In this document: piece after piece, positions 33,069 to 41,425 of the stretch
How positions within the stretch are numbered: position 1 is the first letter of the stretch
How the letters are laid out: every line of letters starts with the position of its first letter
Assembly: GCF_023184515.1 (NCBI RefSeq)
Contig: NZ_JAAHBP010000011.1
Coordinates: forward strand, 1 to 64,000
DNA from: Streptomyces sp. D2-8
GTDB lineage: Bacteria > Actinomycetota > Actinomycetes > Streptomycetales > Streptomycetaceae
DNA length: 64,000 nucleotides
Direction: 5' to 3'
Notes under the pieces: model-generated
What the model was told of the DNA's origin: nothing
The model's input: the letters and a program-made list of their open reading frames with translations, nothing else
Databases searched by the model: none
Made by a program: the position numbers and the translations under genes

Positions 33069-34250
33069 ATGGAACGCCGGACCATCGAGCCCCGCCCCGG
33101 CTGGCAGCAGACCGTCGAGGAACAGGGCCTGATCTACCCCCTGACCCGCTACCCCGACGACTCCCTGCGCCCCTACTGGGACGAGAGCGCGTACTACGTC
33201 TTCTCGCTGGAGGAGATCGAGGCCCTCGAAGAGGTCGTCGAGGACCTCCACCGCATGTGCCTGGCGGCGGCCGACCACATCGTCACCCGCAACCGCTTCG
33301 CCGACCTGGGCATCACCGACCCCCGAGTCGCCCGCTCGGTCGCCGAGTCCTGGCAGCGCCGAGCCGAACTCCCCTCCGTATACGGCCGCTTCGACCTCCG
33401 CTACGACGGCACCGGCCCGGCCAAGCTCCTGGAGTACAACGCCGACACCCCCACCTCGCTGGTCGAGGCCGCGTCCCCCCAGTGGTTCTGGATGGAGGAC
33501 CGTTTCCCCGGCGCCGACCAGTGGAACTCCCTCCACGAACGCCTCATCGACGCGTGGAAGAGCCAGGCCGCCCTGCTCCCGCCGGGCAGCCCCCTCTACT
33601 TCGCGTACTCCTCCGCCGACGAACTCGGCGAGGACATGATGACGGTCGCCTACCTGAAGGAAACCGCCGAGCAGGCGGGCCTCGCCACCGAGTGGATCTC
33701 CATGGAGGAGATCGGCTGGGACCGCCTCTTCGGCCGCTTCGTCGACCAGCGCCTGCGCTTCATCCGCAGCGTCTTCAAGCTCTACCCGTGGGAATGGCTC
33801 ACCACCGACCGCTTCGCGGACCACGTCCTGGACACCCTCGACAACGGCGGCGGCACGGGCTCCACCCTGTGGACGGAGCCGGCCTGGAAGATGCTCCTCA
33901 GCAACAAGGCACTCCTGGCGATCCTCTGGGAGCTGTATCCGGACCACCCGAACCTCCTCCCCGCCTACCTGGACGGCCCCCGGGACCTGCCTCCCAAGGG
34001 CTGGGTCGCCAAGCCGCTCCTCGGCCGGGAGGGCGCGGGCGTCACGGTCCACGAGCCCGGATCCGCCCCCACCCTCCGCGACGAGCCCTGCTGCTACCAG
34101 CAACTGGCCCCCCTGCCCGACTTCGACGGCAACCGGGTGGTCCTGGGTGCCTGGGTCGTGGAAAGCGAGTCGGCGGGCCTGGGCATCCGCGAATCATCGG
34201 GCCTGATCACGGACGAGTACGCCCGCTTCCTGCCGCACGTGATCCTTTAG
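33069..34250 (+). CDS. Glutathionylspermidine synthase family (ATP-grasp) protein
   Basis: A 393-residue protein resembling the synthetase half of glutathionylspermidine synthase. Family features: YGRFDLRYDG, KLLEYNADTPTSLVEAA, WTEPAWKMLLSNKALLAILW, WVAKPLLGREGAGV and the final VVESESAGLGIRESSGLIT. It should form an amide bond between a carboxylate and an amine using ATP. Actinomycetes lack glutathione, so the real substrate differs, perhaps a peptide or a component linked to the adjacent lipoprotein. ATG 33069 is close behind the lipoprotein stop. Confidence 0.85.
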   Translation: MERRTIEPRPGWQQTVEEQGLIYPLTRYPDDSLRPYWDESAYYVFSLEEIEALEEVVEDLHRMCLAAADHIVTRNRFADLGITDPRVARSVAESWQRRAELPSVYGRFDLRYDGTGPAKLLEYNADTPTSLVEAASPQWFWMEDRFPGADQWNSLHERLIDAWKSQAALLPPGSPLYFAYSSADELGEDMMTVAYLKETAEQAGLATEWISMEEIGWDRLFGRFVDQRLRFIRSVFKLYPWEWLTTDRFADHVLDTLDNGGGTGSTLWTEPAWKMLLSNKALLAILWELYPDHPNLLPAYLDGPRDLPPKGWVAKPLLGREGAGVTVHEPGSAPTLRDEPCCYQQLAPLPDFDGNRVVLGAWVVESESAGLGIRESSGLITDEYARFLPHVIL

Positions 34251-34277
34251 ACGCCCCTGAGGGGGACGTCCCCCCAC

Positions 34278-34323
34278 GGGCGCGGGGAACTGCGCGACCA
34301 GCCACAACGCACCCGCACCCGGC
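34278..34323 (+). repeat. 46-bp dispersed repeat, copy 1
   Basis: The sequence starting GGGCGCGGGGAACTGCGCGA and ending CACCCGCACCCGGC lies in the gap between two genes, right after a GGGGGACGTCCCCC palindrome. Forty of 46 positions match copy 2 at 54132-54177 (opposite strand). I recognise it as a common streptomycete intergenic repeat. Confidence 0.7.
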
Positions 34324-34375
34324 AACGCTCACCCACCCGGCAGACGCTTCCCCGACCCAGCCGGTACGCTGATCG

Positions 34376-34452
34376 CCGGGCCGTGACTGGCGCGCTGGGA
34401 TGGGACGAACCATCGGGGAGCGGTCCGAGAGACGAGAGCCGTGCGCCTGGGC
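34376..34452 (+). promoter_or_regulatory. ZTP riboswitch (pfl motif) upstream of glyA
   Basis: All hallmark blocks of the pfl RNA are present in order: CCGTGACTGGCG, TGGGA, then ACCATCGGGGAGCGG, a variable stem, and the 3' pseudoknot block GCCGTGCGCCTGGGC. It ends 39 nt before the glyA start codon. ZTP (the folate-stress alarmone) binding normally turns on one-carbon genes such as glyA. No intrinsic terminator is visible between the aptamer and the GGAGG site, so translational control is more likely. TACGCT at 34365-34370 is a plausible -10. Confidence 0.88.
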
Positions 34453-34491
34453 CGTACCGTGAACGCTGAACGCAACGTCCGGAGGTCCACC

Positions 34492-35940
34492 ATGCCAGCC
34501 GAGCCCCTGTCCCCCGCTTCCACCGCCTACCGCGCCGCCCTCGACGTCATCCGCGCCGTCGAACCCCGCGTAGCGGACGCCATCGGCCAGGAGGTCGCCG
34601 ACCAGCGCGAGATGCTCAAGCTGATCGCCTCCGAGAACTACGCCTCCCCGGCCACGCTCCTGGCGATGGGCAACTGGTTCAGCGACAAGTACGCCGAGGG
34701 CACCATCGGCCGCCGCTTCTACGCCGGCTGCCGCAACGTCGACACCGTCGAGTCGCTCGCCGCCGAGCACGCCAAGGAGCTCTTCGGCGCCCGCCACGCC
34801 TACGTCCAGCCCCACTCCGGCATCGACGCCAACCTCGTCGCCTTCTGGTCGGTCCTCGCCCAGCGCGTCGAGGTCCCCGCCCTGGAGAAGGCCGGCGTCC
34901 GCCAGGTCAACGACCTCTCCGAGGCCGACTGGGCCGAGCTGCGCCGCGCCTTCGGCAACCAGCGCATGCTCGGCATGTCCCTGGACGCAGGCGGCCACCT
35001 CACCCACGGCTTCCGCCCGAACATCTCCGGCAAGATGTTCGACCAGCGCTCCTACGGCACCGACCCGGCCACGGGCCTCATCGACTACGAGGCGCTGCGC
35101 ACCTCCGCCCGTGAGTTCAAGCCGCTGATCATCGTGGCGGGCTACTCCGCCTACCCCCGTCTGGTGAACTTCCGGATCATGCGCGAGATCGCCGACGAGG
35201 TCGGCGCGACGCTCATGGTCGACATGGCGCACTTCGCCGGCCTGGTCGCGGGCAAGGTCCTCACCGGCGACTTCGACCCGGTCCCGCACGCCCAGATCGT
35301 GACGACGACCACCCACAAGTCGCTGCGCGGTCCCCGCGGCGGAATGGTCCTGTGCGACGACTCGCTCAAGGACCAGGTCGACCGCGGCTGCCCGATGGTC
35401 CTCGGCGGCCCGCTCCCGCACGTCATGGCCGCCAAGGCCGTGGCCCTCGCGGAGGCCCGTCAGGAGTCCTTCCGGGCCTACGCCCAGCGCATCGTCGACA
35501 ACTCCCGCGCCCTGGCCGAAGGCCTGATGCGCCGCGGCGCGACCCTCGTGACCGGCGGCACGGACAACCACCTGAACCTGATCGACGTCGCCTCCTCCTA
35601 CGGCCTCACCGGCCGCCAGGCCGAGGCCGCGCTGCTCGAGTCGGGCATCGTCACCAACCGCAACGCCATCCCCGCCGACCCGAACGGCGCCTGGTACACC
35701 TCCGGCATCCGCATCGGCACCCCCGCCCTGACCACCCGCGGCCTGGGCACCGCCGAGATGGACGAGGTCGCCGGCCTCATCGACCGCGTCCTCACCACGA
35801 CGGAAGCGGGCACGACCAAGTCGGGCGCCCCCTCCAAGGCGTCGCACGTCCTCGACGCGAAGATCGCCGACGAGATCTCCCACCGTGCCACCGACCTCGT
35901 GGCCGGTTTCCCGCTGTACCCGGAGATCGACCTGGGCTGA
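34492..35940 (+). CDS. glyA: Serine hydroxymethyltransferase
   Basis: A 482-residue PLP enzyme that converts serine and THF to glycine and methylene-THF. Seen: LIASENYASPATLLAMGNWF, YVQPHSGIDANLVAFW, the PLP Lys in VTTTTHKSLRGPRGGMVLC near residue 280, and SGIRIGTPALTTRGLG near the end. It is longer than the 420-residue E. coli type; an insert around ALEKAGVRQVNDLSEADWAE fits the long actinobacterial form. A perfect GGAGG precedes ATG 34492. Control by a ZTP riboswitch ties it to folate/purine stress; folD lies 27 kb to the left. Confidence 0.97.
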   Translation: MPAEPLSPASTAYRAALDVIRAVEPRVADAIGQEVADQREMLKLIASENYASPATLLAMGNWFSDKYAEGTIGRRFYAGCRNVDTVESLAAEHAKELFGARHAYVQPHSGIDANLVAFWSVLAQRVEVPALEKAGVRQVNDLSEADWAELRRAFGNQRMLGMSLDAGGHLTHGFRPNISGKMFDQRSYGTDPATGLIDYEALRTSAREFKPLIIVAGYSAYPRLVNFRIMREIADEVGATLMVDMAHFAGLVAGKVLTGDFDPVPHAQIVTTTTHKSLRGPRGGMVLCDDSLKDQVDRGCPMVLGGPLPHVMAAKAVALAEARQESFRAYAQRIVDNSRALAEGLMRRGATLVTGGTDNHLNLIDVASSYGLTGRQAEAALLESGIVTNRNAIPADPNGAWYTSGIRIGTPALTTRGLGTAEMDEVAGLIDRVLTTTEAGTTKSGAPSKASHVLDAKIADEISHRATDLVAGFPLYPEIDLG

Positions 35941-35953
35941 CGCCCGAGGCTCG

Positions 35954-36713
35954 TCACTCGTCCAGGTCGATCAGCACCTGACGCGGCTCCTCCCGCGGCG
36001 GCCCGGCTTCCCGCCGGGCCGCCGCGCGGCGTATCAGCAGCGTGCCGCCGGCACCGGCCGCGATCCCCAGCGCCCCTCCCGCCAGCGCCCCTCCCGCCAC
36101 CGCCCGCCGGACATCGCCCCGCACCGGACCGGCCAGGTCCGCGGCCGGGCTCGCCACGGACCCGCCCGCCGCGTCACCGAGCAGCCGCGACCGACCGCGG
36201 CGCCCGGTGCCGGCGGATGTCGTCGTCCTCCACGGCGGGCGTCGGATCCGAGCGCACCCAGGGCATGCCGTCCTCGGCCACCACCGGCTGGTCCTGCCGC
36301 TCGACGGCCACGTCCCCGCCCGGCGGCCGGTTCGTGCTCGGCCGGCCGCCGACACCGGACAGACCCCACACCACGGTGAGCCTCACCTGCGGAAAGTCCC
36401 CCACCGTCCATTCCTCCGGCACCCGTTCCGTCCCCGTGTGGGTGGCCTGCAACAGCTGCCAGAGGCGGGCGAAGGCCGGCTCGCCCGAGCGCACCGCCGT
36501 CGTCCGCCCCGTGCCGCCCGCGACGACCATCGCCACGTCGGGGACGTCCCGCCCCCGCGCCGGGAGCGCCACGGCGGTCGTCACCGTCGCACACCCGGCC
36601 AGAACGGCCGCCGCCGTCCCCACCAGCACGCGCCGCCCCACCCCGCCCCGGCGCCGTGCTCTCCCCGCCAGGCCCCGGCCCTGCCCTCTCCCCGCCCCGC
36701 CTCGTGCCCGCAT
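35954..36713 (-). pseudogene. Membrane protein gene with an apparent frameshift
   Basis: From ATG 36713 (GGAGGGGGA site) one frame gives an exported protein: a hydrophobic leader (VLVGTAAAVLAGCATVTTAV), then EWTVGDFPQVRLTVVWGLSG and DVAVERQDQPVVAEDGMPWV, stopping at 36174 after RRHRAPRSVAAAR. The natural continuation lies in another frame, SRLLGDAAGGSVASPAADLA, then a membrane helix (GALGIAAGAGGTLLI) and a charged tail ending VLIDLDE at 35954. I recall related streptomycete proteins as one polypeptide with both ends. Either a real frameshift, a sequence error, or re-initiation at GTG 36157 explains this. Function unknown. Confidence 0.6.
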
Positions 36714-36866
36714 CCGTTCCCCCTCCACGTCAGCACCGCCCCGAGCACCGCCGGGACAGCCCCCTCCCGTGCCTCACCCTCTTGTTGCACCGCCGGGGCC
36801 GAACGGGATCCCGTCTGTTTCCGACCGGTTCCGGACCGGCCCCCGGGACCTGAGAGAATGGTGAGC

Positions 36867-37880
36867 ATGGCCTCTGACCGACCTCGCGTGCTCTCCGGGA
36901 TCCAGCCCACCGCCGGCTCGTTCCACCTCGGCAACTACCTCGGCGCCGTCCGCCAGTGGGTGGCCCTCCAGGAGACCCACGACGCGTTCTACATGGTCGT
37001 CGACCTGCACGCGATCACCGTCCCGCAGGACCCGAAGGACCTGCGCGCGAACACCCGCCTGGCCGCGGCCCAGCTCCTCGCGGCGGGTCTCGACCCGGAC
37101 CGTTGCACGCTCTTCGTGCAGAGCCACGTCCCCGAGCACGCCCAGCTCGCCTGGATCATGAACTGCCTCACCGGCTTCGGCGAGGCCGGCCGGATGACCC
37201 AGTTCAAGGACAAGTCCGCCAAGCAGGGTGCCGAGCGCGCCTCGGTCGGCCTGTTCACGTACCCGATCCTCCAGGTCGCGGACATCCTGCTCTACCAGGC
37301 CCACGAGGTCCCGGTCGGCGAGGACCAGCGCCAGCACATCGAGCTCACCCGCGACCTCGCCGAACGCTTCAACGGCCGGTTCGGCCCGACCTTCACCGTG
37401 CCGAAGCCGTACATCCTCAAGGAGACGGCGAAGATCTACGACCTTCAGGACCCGTCGATCAAGATGAGCAAGTCGGCCTCCACGCCGAAGGGCCTCATCA
37501 ACCTCCTCGACGAGCCGAAGGCCACGGCCAAGAAGGTCAAGAGCGCCGTCACCGACACGGACACCGTGGTCCGCTACGACGTCGCCGAGAAGCCGGGCGT
37601 CAGCAACCTCCTCGGCATCTACTCGACACTCACCGGGGCGGGCATCGCCGAGCTGGAGGAGAAGTACGAGGGCAAGGGCTACGGCGCGCTCAAGACGGAC
37701 CTCGCCGAGGTCATGGTCGAGTTCGTGACGCCGTTCCGGGAGCGCACCCAGCAGTATCTGGACGATCCCGAGACGCTCGACTCGATCCTCGCCAAGGGCG
37801 CCGAGAAGGCCCGCGCGGTCGCCGCGGAGACCCTCGCGCAGGCCTACGACAAGGTCGGCTTCCTGCCCGCCAAGCACTGA
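36867..37880 (+). CDS. trpS: Tryptophanyl-tRNA synthetase
   Basis: A 337-residue class I aminoacyl-tRNA synthetase. The HIGH-like motif SFHLGNYLGA lies near residue 16 and KMSKS at IKMSKSASTPKG near 195. Also seen: VVDLHAIT, GEAGRMTQFKDKS, YPILQVADILLYQAHEVPVG and EDQRQHIELTRDLA. Full length, all in one frame. The start is ATG 36867 or ATG 36858, nine bases apart. It is divergent from the frameshifted membrane protein gene. Some streptomycetes carry a second, antibiotic-resistant TrpRS; nothing here marks this as the resistant form. Confidence 0.97.
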   Translation: MASDRPRVLSGIQPTAGSFHLGNYLGAVRQWVALQETHDAFYMVVDLHAITVPQDPKDLRANTRLAAAQLLAAGLDPDRCTLFVQSHVPEHAQLAWIMNCLTGFGEAGRMTQFKDKSAKQGAERASVGLFTYPILQVADILLYQAHEVPVGEDQRQHIELTRDLAERFNGRFGPTFTVPKPYILKETAKIYDLQDPSIKMSKSASTPKGLINLLDEPKATAKKVKSAVTDTDTVVRYDVAEKPGVSNLLGIYSTLTGAGIAELEEKYEGKGYGALKTDLAEVMVEFVTPFRERTQQYLDDPETLDSILAKGAEKARAVAAETLAQAYDKVGFLPAKH

Positions 37881-38020
37881 ACCCGCCCCCCGCGCACAGC
37901 CGTACCACCGAACAGCGCTGTACATCACTCCGGTTGCGCCTGCCCGTAACCCGGTCGTGGCCGTACAGTCGATAACCGGGTGGTCGTATCAGCGGCCACA
38001 CTGACACGACAGGAGACGAC

Positions 38021-38599
38021 GTGGGGACCGTAACGATCGGCGTTTCGATCGCGGTCCCGGAGCCTCACGGCAGCGAGCTCCAGCAGCTGCGCGCGGGCTT
38101 CGGCGACGCCTCGGCTCACGGTATCCCCACGCACGTCACCCTGCTGCCGCCGACGGAGGTCGACGAGGCCGCCCTGCCGGCCGTCGAGACGCATCTGGCC
38201 GAGGTCGCCGCGGCGGGCCGCCCGTTCCCCATGCGGCTGTCCGGCACCGGCACCTTCCGGCCCGTGTCGCCGGTGGTGTTCGTCCGGGTCGCCGCGGGCG
38301 CGGAGGCCTGCTCCCGGCTCCAGCAGCAGGTCCGCGACCCCGCCGGTCCGGCCGCGCGCGAACTGCAGTTCCCGTACCACCCGCACGTCACCGTGGCGCA
38401 CGGCATCGACGAGGCGGCCATGGACCGCGCCTTCGAGGAACTCGCCGGCTACGAGGCCCAGTGGCCCTGCACCGGCTTCGCCCTCTACGAGCAGGGCGCC
38501 GACGGTGTCTGGCGCAAGCTCCGCGAGTTCCCCTTCGGCGGCTCGGTGGTCCCCCCGCAGGCCGGGCGCGTGGAGCGCGGCTCGGTCCCCACCCGCTGA
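38021..38599 (+). CDS. 2'-5' RNA ligase / 2H phosphoesterase superfamily protein
   Basis: A 192-residue protein with the two H-x-T motifs that define the 2H fold: GIPTHVTLLPP near residue 40 and YHPHVTVAHG near 120. Between them lie the expected strands (FRPVSPVVFVRVAAG). Such enzymes hydrolyse or form 2'-5' or cyclic phosphate bonds in RNA or nucleotides; the natural substrate in actinobacteria is not established. GTG 38021 has a clean AGGAG site. It is convergent with DprE2, 13 nt apart. Confidence 0.88.
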   Translation: MGTVTIGVSIAVPEPHGSELQQLRAGFGDASAHGIPTHVTLLPPTEVDEAALPAVETHLAEVAAAGRPFPMRLSGTGTFRPVSPVVFVRVAAGAEACSRLQQQVRDPAGPAARELQFPYHPHVTVAHGIDEAAMDRAFEELAGYEAQWPCTGFALYEQGADGVWRKLREFPFGGSVVPPQAGRVERGSVPTR

Positions 38600-38612
38600 T
38601 CCGCCCAGGGGG

Positions 38613-39368
38613 TCAGACCGGCAGCCGCCGGAACACCCCGCGCGGCAGGTGCCGCAGCGCCGCCATCACCACGCGCAGCGTCCCCGGCACCCACACCGTC
38701 TCCGAGCGGCGCCGCAGCCCCAGCTCCACGGCCGTGGCGACCGCCTCGGGCGTGGTCGCGAGCGGCGCCTCGGGCAGACCGGCCGTCATCCGCGTCCGGA
38801 CGAATCCGGGGCGTACGACCATGACGTGCACGCCCGTGCCGTGCAGCGCGTCGCCCAGGCCCTGCGCGAAGGCGTCGAGGCCGGCCTTGCTGGAGCCGTA
38901 GATGAAGTTCGCACGGCGGGCCCGCTCGCCCGCGACGGACGACATCACCACCAGCGAGCCGTGCCCCTGGGACTGGAGCGAGCGGGCGCACACCAGACCC
39001 GCCGAGACCGCGCCGGTGTAGTTGGTCTGCGCGACCCGCACCGCCGCCTCCGGCTCGCGCTCGTCGCGGGCCTGGTCGCCGAGCAGCCCGAAGGCGAGCA
39101 GCACCATGTCGATGTCGCCCTCGGCGAAGACCTTGCCGAGCACGGCCTCGTGGGAGGCCGGGTCGAGCGCGTCGAAGGCGACGGTGTGCACGTCGGCCCC
39201 GAGCCCGCGCAACTGCCCGGCGGCCTCTTCCAGGGCGGGGGAGGGGCGGCCCGCCAGCCAGACCGTGCGGGTGCGGCGGGCGATCAGCCTGCGGGCGGTG
39301 GCCAGCGCGATCTCGGACGTGCCGCCGAGGACGAGCAGGGACTGGGGGAGGCCGAAGGCATCCTTCAT
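38613..39368 (-). CDS. dprE2: Decaprenylphosphoryl-2-keto-ribose reductase homologue (SDR)
   Basis: A 251-residue short-chain dehydrogenase. The NAD(P) loop is LVLGGTSEIALATARRL, the catalytic Tyr and Lys are in FIYGSSKAGLDAF (Y-x-x-x-K) and the Ser lies in VVMSSVAGERAR. MKDAFGLPQSLLVLGGTSEI is very close to the start of mycobacterial DprE2, which reduces the keto intermediate to decaprenylphosphoryl-arabinose. It sits 19 nt behind a DprE1 homologue on the same strand, as in mycobacteria. Streptomycetes do not make arabinogalactan, so the end use here is open. Confidence 0.9.
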   Translation of the reverse strand: MKDAFGLPQSLLVLGGTSEIALATARRLIARRTRTVWLAGRPSPALEEAAGQLRGLGADVHTVAFDALDPASHEAVLGKVFAEGDIDMVLLAFGLLGDQARDEREPEAAVRVAQTNYTGAVSAGLVCARSLQSQGHGSLVVMSSVAGERARRANFIYGSSKAGLDAFAQGLGDALHGTGVHVMVVRPGFVRTRMTAGLPEAPLATTPEAVATAVELGLRRRSETVWVPGTLRVVMAALRHLPRGVFRRLPV

Positions 39369-39387
39369 GACAGCTCCTAGAGGTTGC

Positions 39388-40770
39388 TCAGAGACTGAGG
39401 CGGCGGGCCAGGTCGGACACGAACACCCCGCGCGGATCGAGCCGGCCGCGCAGCTCGCGGAACTCGCCGAGGCGCGGGTACATGGCCGCGAGGAGCTCCG
39501 GGCGCAGCCGGGCGTCCTTGGCGAGGTAGACGCGCCCGCCGGCGGCGGCTACCTCCTCGTCGAGTTCGTCGAGGAACGCGCCGAGGCCGGGCAGGCCCGC
39601 CGGGATGTCCAGCGCCAGTGTCCAGCCCGGCACCGGGAAGGACAGCCAGCCCGGGTCGGACTCCCCGAAGCGCTTGAGGACGGCCAGGAAGGACGGGCAG
39701 CGGCGTTCGGAGATGCGGCGCACGATGCGGCGCAGGGCGTCCTCCCGGCCGTAGCCGACGACGAACTGGTACTGCACGAAGCCGCCGCGGCCGTAGACGC
39801 GGTTCCAGTGGGGCACGCCGTCCAGCGGGTGGAAGAACGCGGAGATGCGCTGGAGTTGACCGGTCCGCGCGCGGGGGGCCTTGCGGTACCAGAGCTCGTT
39901 GAAGAGGCCCACGGTCGTCCGGGTGAGCAGGCCCTCGGGGAGGATCGCGGGGGTGGCCGGGAGCCGGGGGGTGCGGAAGGCGAGCGGGTCCCGGCGCAGG
40001 CGGGCGGGGAGCGCGTCCAGCGGTGCGTGGTCGCCGCGGGTGAGGACCGCGCGGCCGGTGGCGGCGCCCCGGGCCAGCAGGTCGATCCAGGCGACCGAGT
40101 AGCGGTAGCGGTGGTCGGTGGCCGCCAGCCGGGCCATCAGGTCGTCGAGGTCCGTCGCCCGCTCGGTGTCGATCGACATCAGCGAGGTCTCGACCGGCTG
40201 GAGCCGGATCGTCGCGGTGAGGATCACACCGGTCAGGCCCATGCCGCCGGCCGTCGCGTCGAAGAGCGGCGTGCCGGGGATCACCGTGCGGATCTCGCCG
40301 TCGGCGGTGAGCAGTTCGAGGGCGAGCACGTGCCGCGCGAAGGAGCCGGAGACGTGGTGGTTCTTGCCGTGGATGTCGGCGCCGATCGCCCCGCCGACGG
40401 TGACGTAGCGCGTGCCGGGGGTGACCGGCACGAACCAGCCGAGCGGCAGCAGCACCTCCATCAGCCGGTGCAGGGAGACGCCCGCGTCGCACAGCACGGT
40501 CCCGCCGTCGGCGTCGATCGCGTGCACCCGGTCCAGGCCGGTCATGTCGAGCACGGACCCGCCCGCGTTCTGCGCCGCGTCCCCGTACGCCCGACCCAGG
40601 CCCCGGGGGATCTGGCCGCGGGCCCCGCAGTCCCGGACGGCGGCCGCGGCCTCCTCGTACGTGCGCGGGCGGATCAGCCAGGCGGCGGTGGGGGCGGTGC
40701 GACCCCAGCCCGTGACGGTGGTGTGGTCCAGGCCCATGACGTCCGGGTCGAAATCGGTGTCGGCAGACAT
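39388..40770 (-). CDS. dprE1: Decaprenylphosphoryl-ribose oxidase homologue (FAD-dependent)
   Basis: A 460-residue FAD oxidoreductase of the vanillyl-alcohol-oxidase class. Seen: GWGRTAPTAAWLIRPRTYEE, the FAD segments RGLGRAYGDAAQN and GTRYVTVGGAIGADIHGKNH, substrate region SAFFHPLDGVPHWNRVYGRG, and VYLAKDARL with Lys near 418, matching the essential Lys of mycobacterial DprE1. The residue aligned to mycobacterial Cys387 (benzothiazinone target) is Ala, in PGWTLALDIP. The start is ATG 40770; the frame is open further upstream but has no site. The 133-bp gap to the divergent PAP2 gene is AT-rich and must hold both promoters. Confidence 0.9.
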   Translation of the reverse strand: MSADTDFDPDVMGLDHTTVTGWGRTAPTAAWLIRPRTYEEAAAAVRDCGARGQIPRGLGRAYGDAAQNAGGSVLDMTGLDRVHAIDADGGTVLCDAGVSLHRLMEVLLPLGWFVPVTPGTRYVTVGGAIGADIHGKNHHVSGSFARHVLALELLTADGEIRTVIPGTPLFDATAGGMGLTGVILTATIRLQPVETSLMSIDTERATDLDDLMARLAATDHRYRYSVAWIDLLARGAATGRAVLTRGDHAPLDALPARLRRDPLAFRTPRLPATPAILPEGLLTRTTVGLFNELWYRKAPRARTGQLQRISAFFHPLDGVPHWNRVYGRGGFVQYQFVVGYGREDALRRIVRRISERRCPSFLAVLKRFGESDPGWLSFPVPGWTLALDIPAGLPGLGAFLDELDEEVAAAGGRVYLAKDARLRPELLAAMYPRLGEFRELRGRLDPRGVFVSDLARRLSL

Positions 40771-40903
40771 GTCCGTGACCGTATCGCCCAAGTGTGAGCG
40801 ATTAGTTAGCGAACATGGCATCCCTCCCCGAAATGGGTGATTAATGGGATGTCGCTCAATATTGCCGGAGTTCAGGCCTGATGGGCGTGAACAGTGAGTC
40901 CAC

Positions 40904-41425
40904 ATGGACGACCTCGACGACCTGCACGACATGGACCACCGGATCGTTTCGGCGCTCAGGGCGTGCGGCACCGACCCGCGTGTGGCCGGCGCCGCGCGTG
41001 CCCTGTCCTGGGCGGGGGAGCACGCTGCGCTGTGGCTCGCGGCGGGGCTCGCCGGAGCCGCCGTCGACGGCGGACGACGCGGCGCCTGGCTGCGCGGCAC
41101 GGCCCTCACCGCCGGGGCGCACCTCGTCAGCATGGGGGTGAAACGGGTCGTGCGCAGGCCGCGCCCCGCACACGTCGAGCCCCTGGTGCGCACCGCCGGC
41201 CGGCACTCCTTCCCCAGCTCGCACGCCACCTCCGCCGCGGCCGCCGCGGTGGCCTTCGGCGCCCTGGGCGCACACGCGGTCCCGCCGCTCGCCGCCGCCG
41301 TGTGCGTCTCGCGTCTCGTGGCCGGCGTCCACTACCCCTCCGACGTCGCCGCAGGCGCGGCCCTGGGCGCCCTCACGGCCCGGCTCGGCGCCCGCTGGAT
41401 GCGGGAAGGCGCCCACCATGACTGA
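40904..41425 (+). CDS. PAP2-family lipid phosphatase (DPR-5-phosphate phosphatase candidate)
   Basis: A 173-residue integral membrane phosphatase. The three PAP2 motifs are present: KRVVRRPRP, then SFPSSHATSA and SRLVAGVHYPSD. In mycobacteria an equivalent protein next to the UbiA-type enzyme removes the 5-phosphate from decaprenylphosphoryl-phosphoribose. The gene overlaps the UbiA gene by 8 nt here, which supports that role. The ribosome site is weak; ATG 40904 is the most sensible start. Confidence 0.85.
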   Translation: MDDLDDLHDMDHRIVSALRACGTDPRVAGAARALSWAGEHAALWLAAGLAGAAVDGGRRGAWLRGTALTAGAHLVSMGVKRVVRRPRPAHVEPLVRTAGRHSFPSSHATSAAAAAVAFGALGAHAVPPLAAAVCVSRLVAGVHYPSDVAAGAALGALTARLGARWMREGAHHD

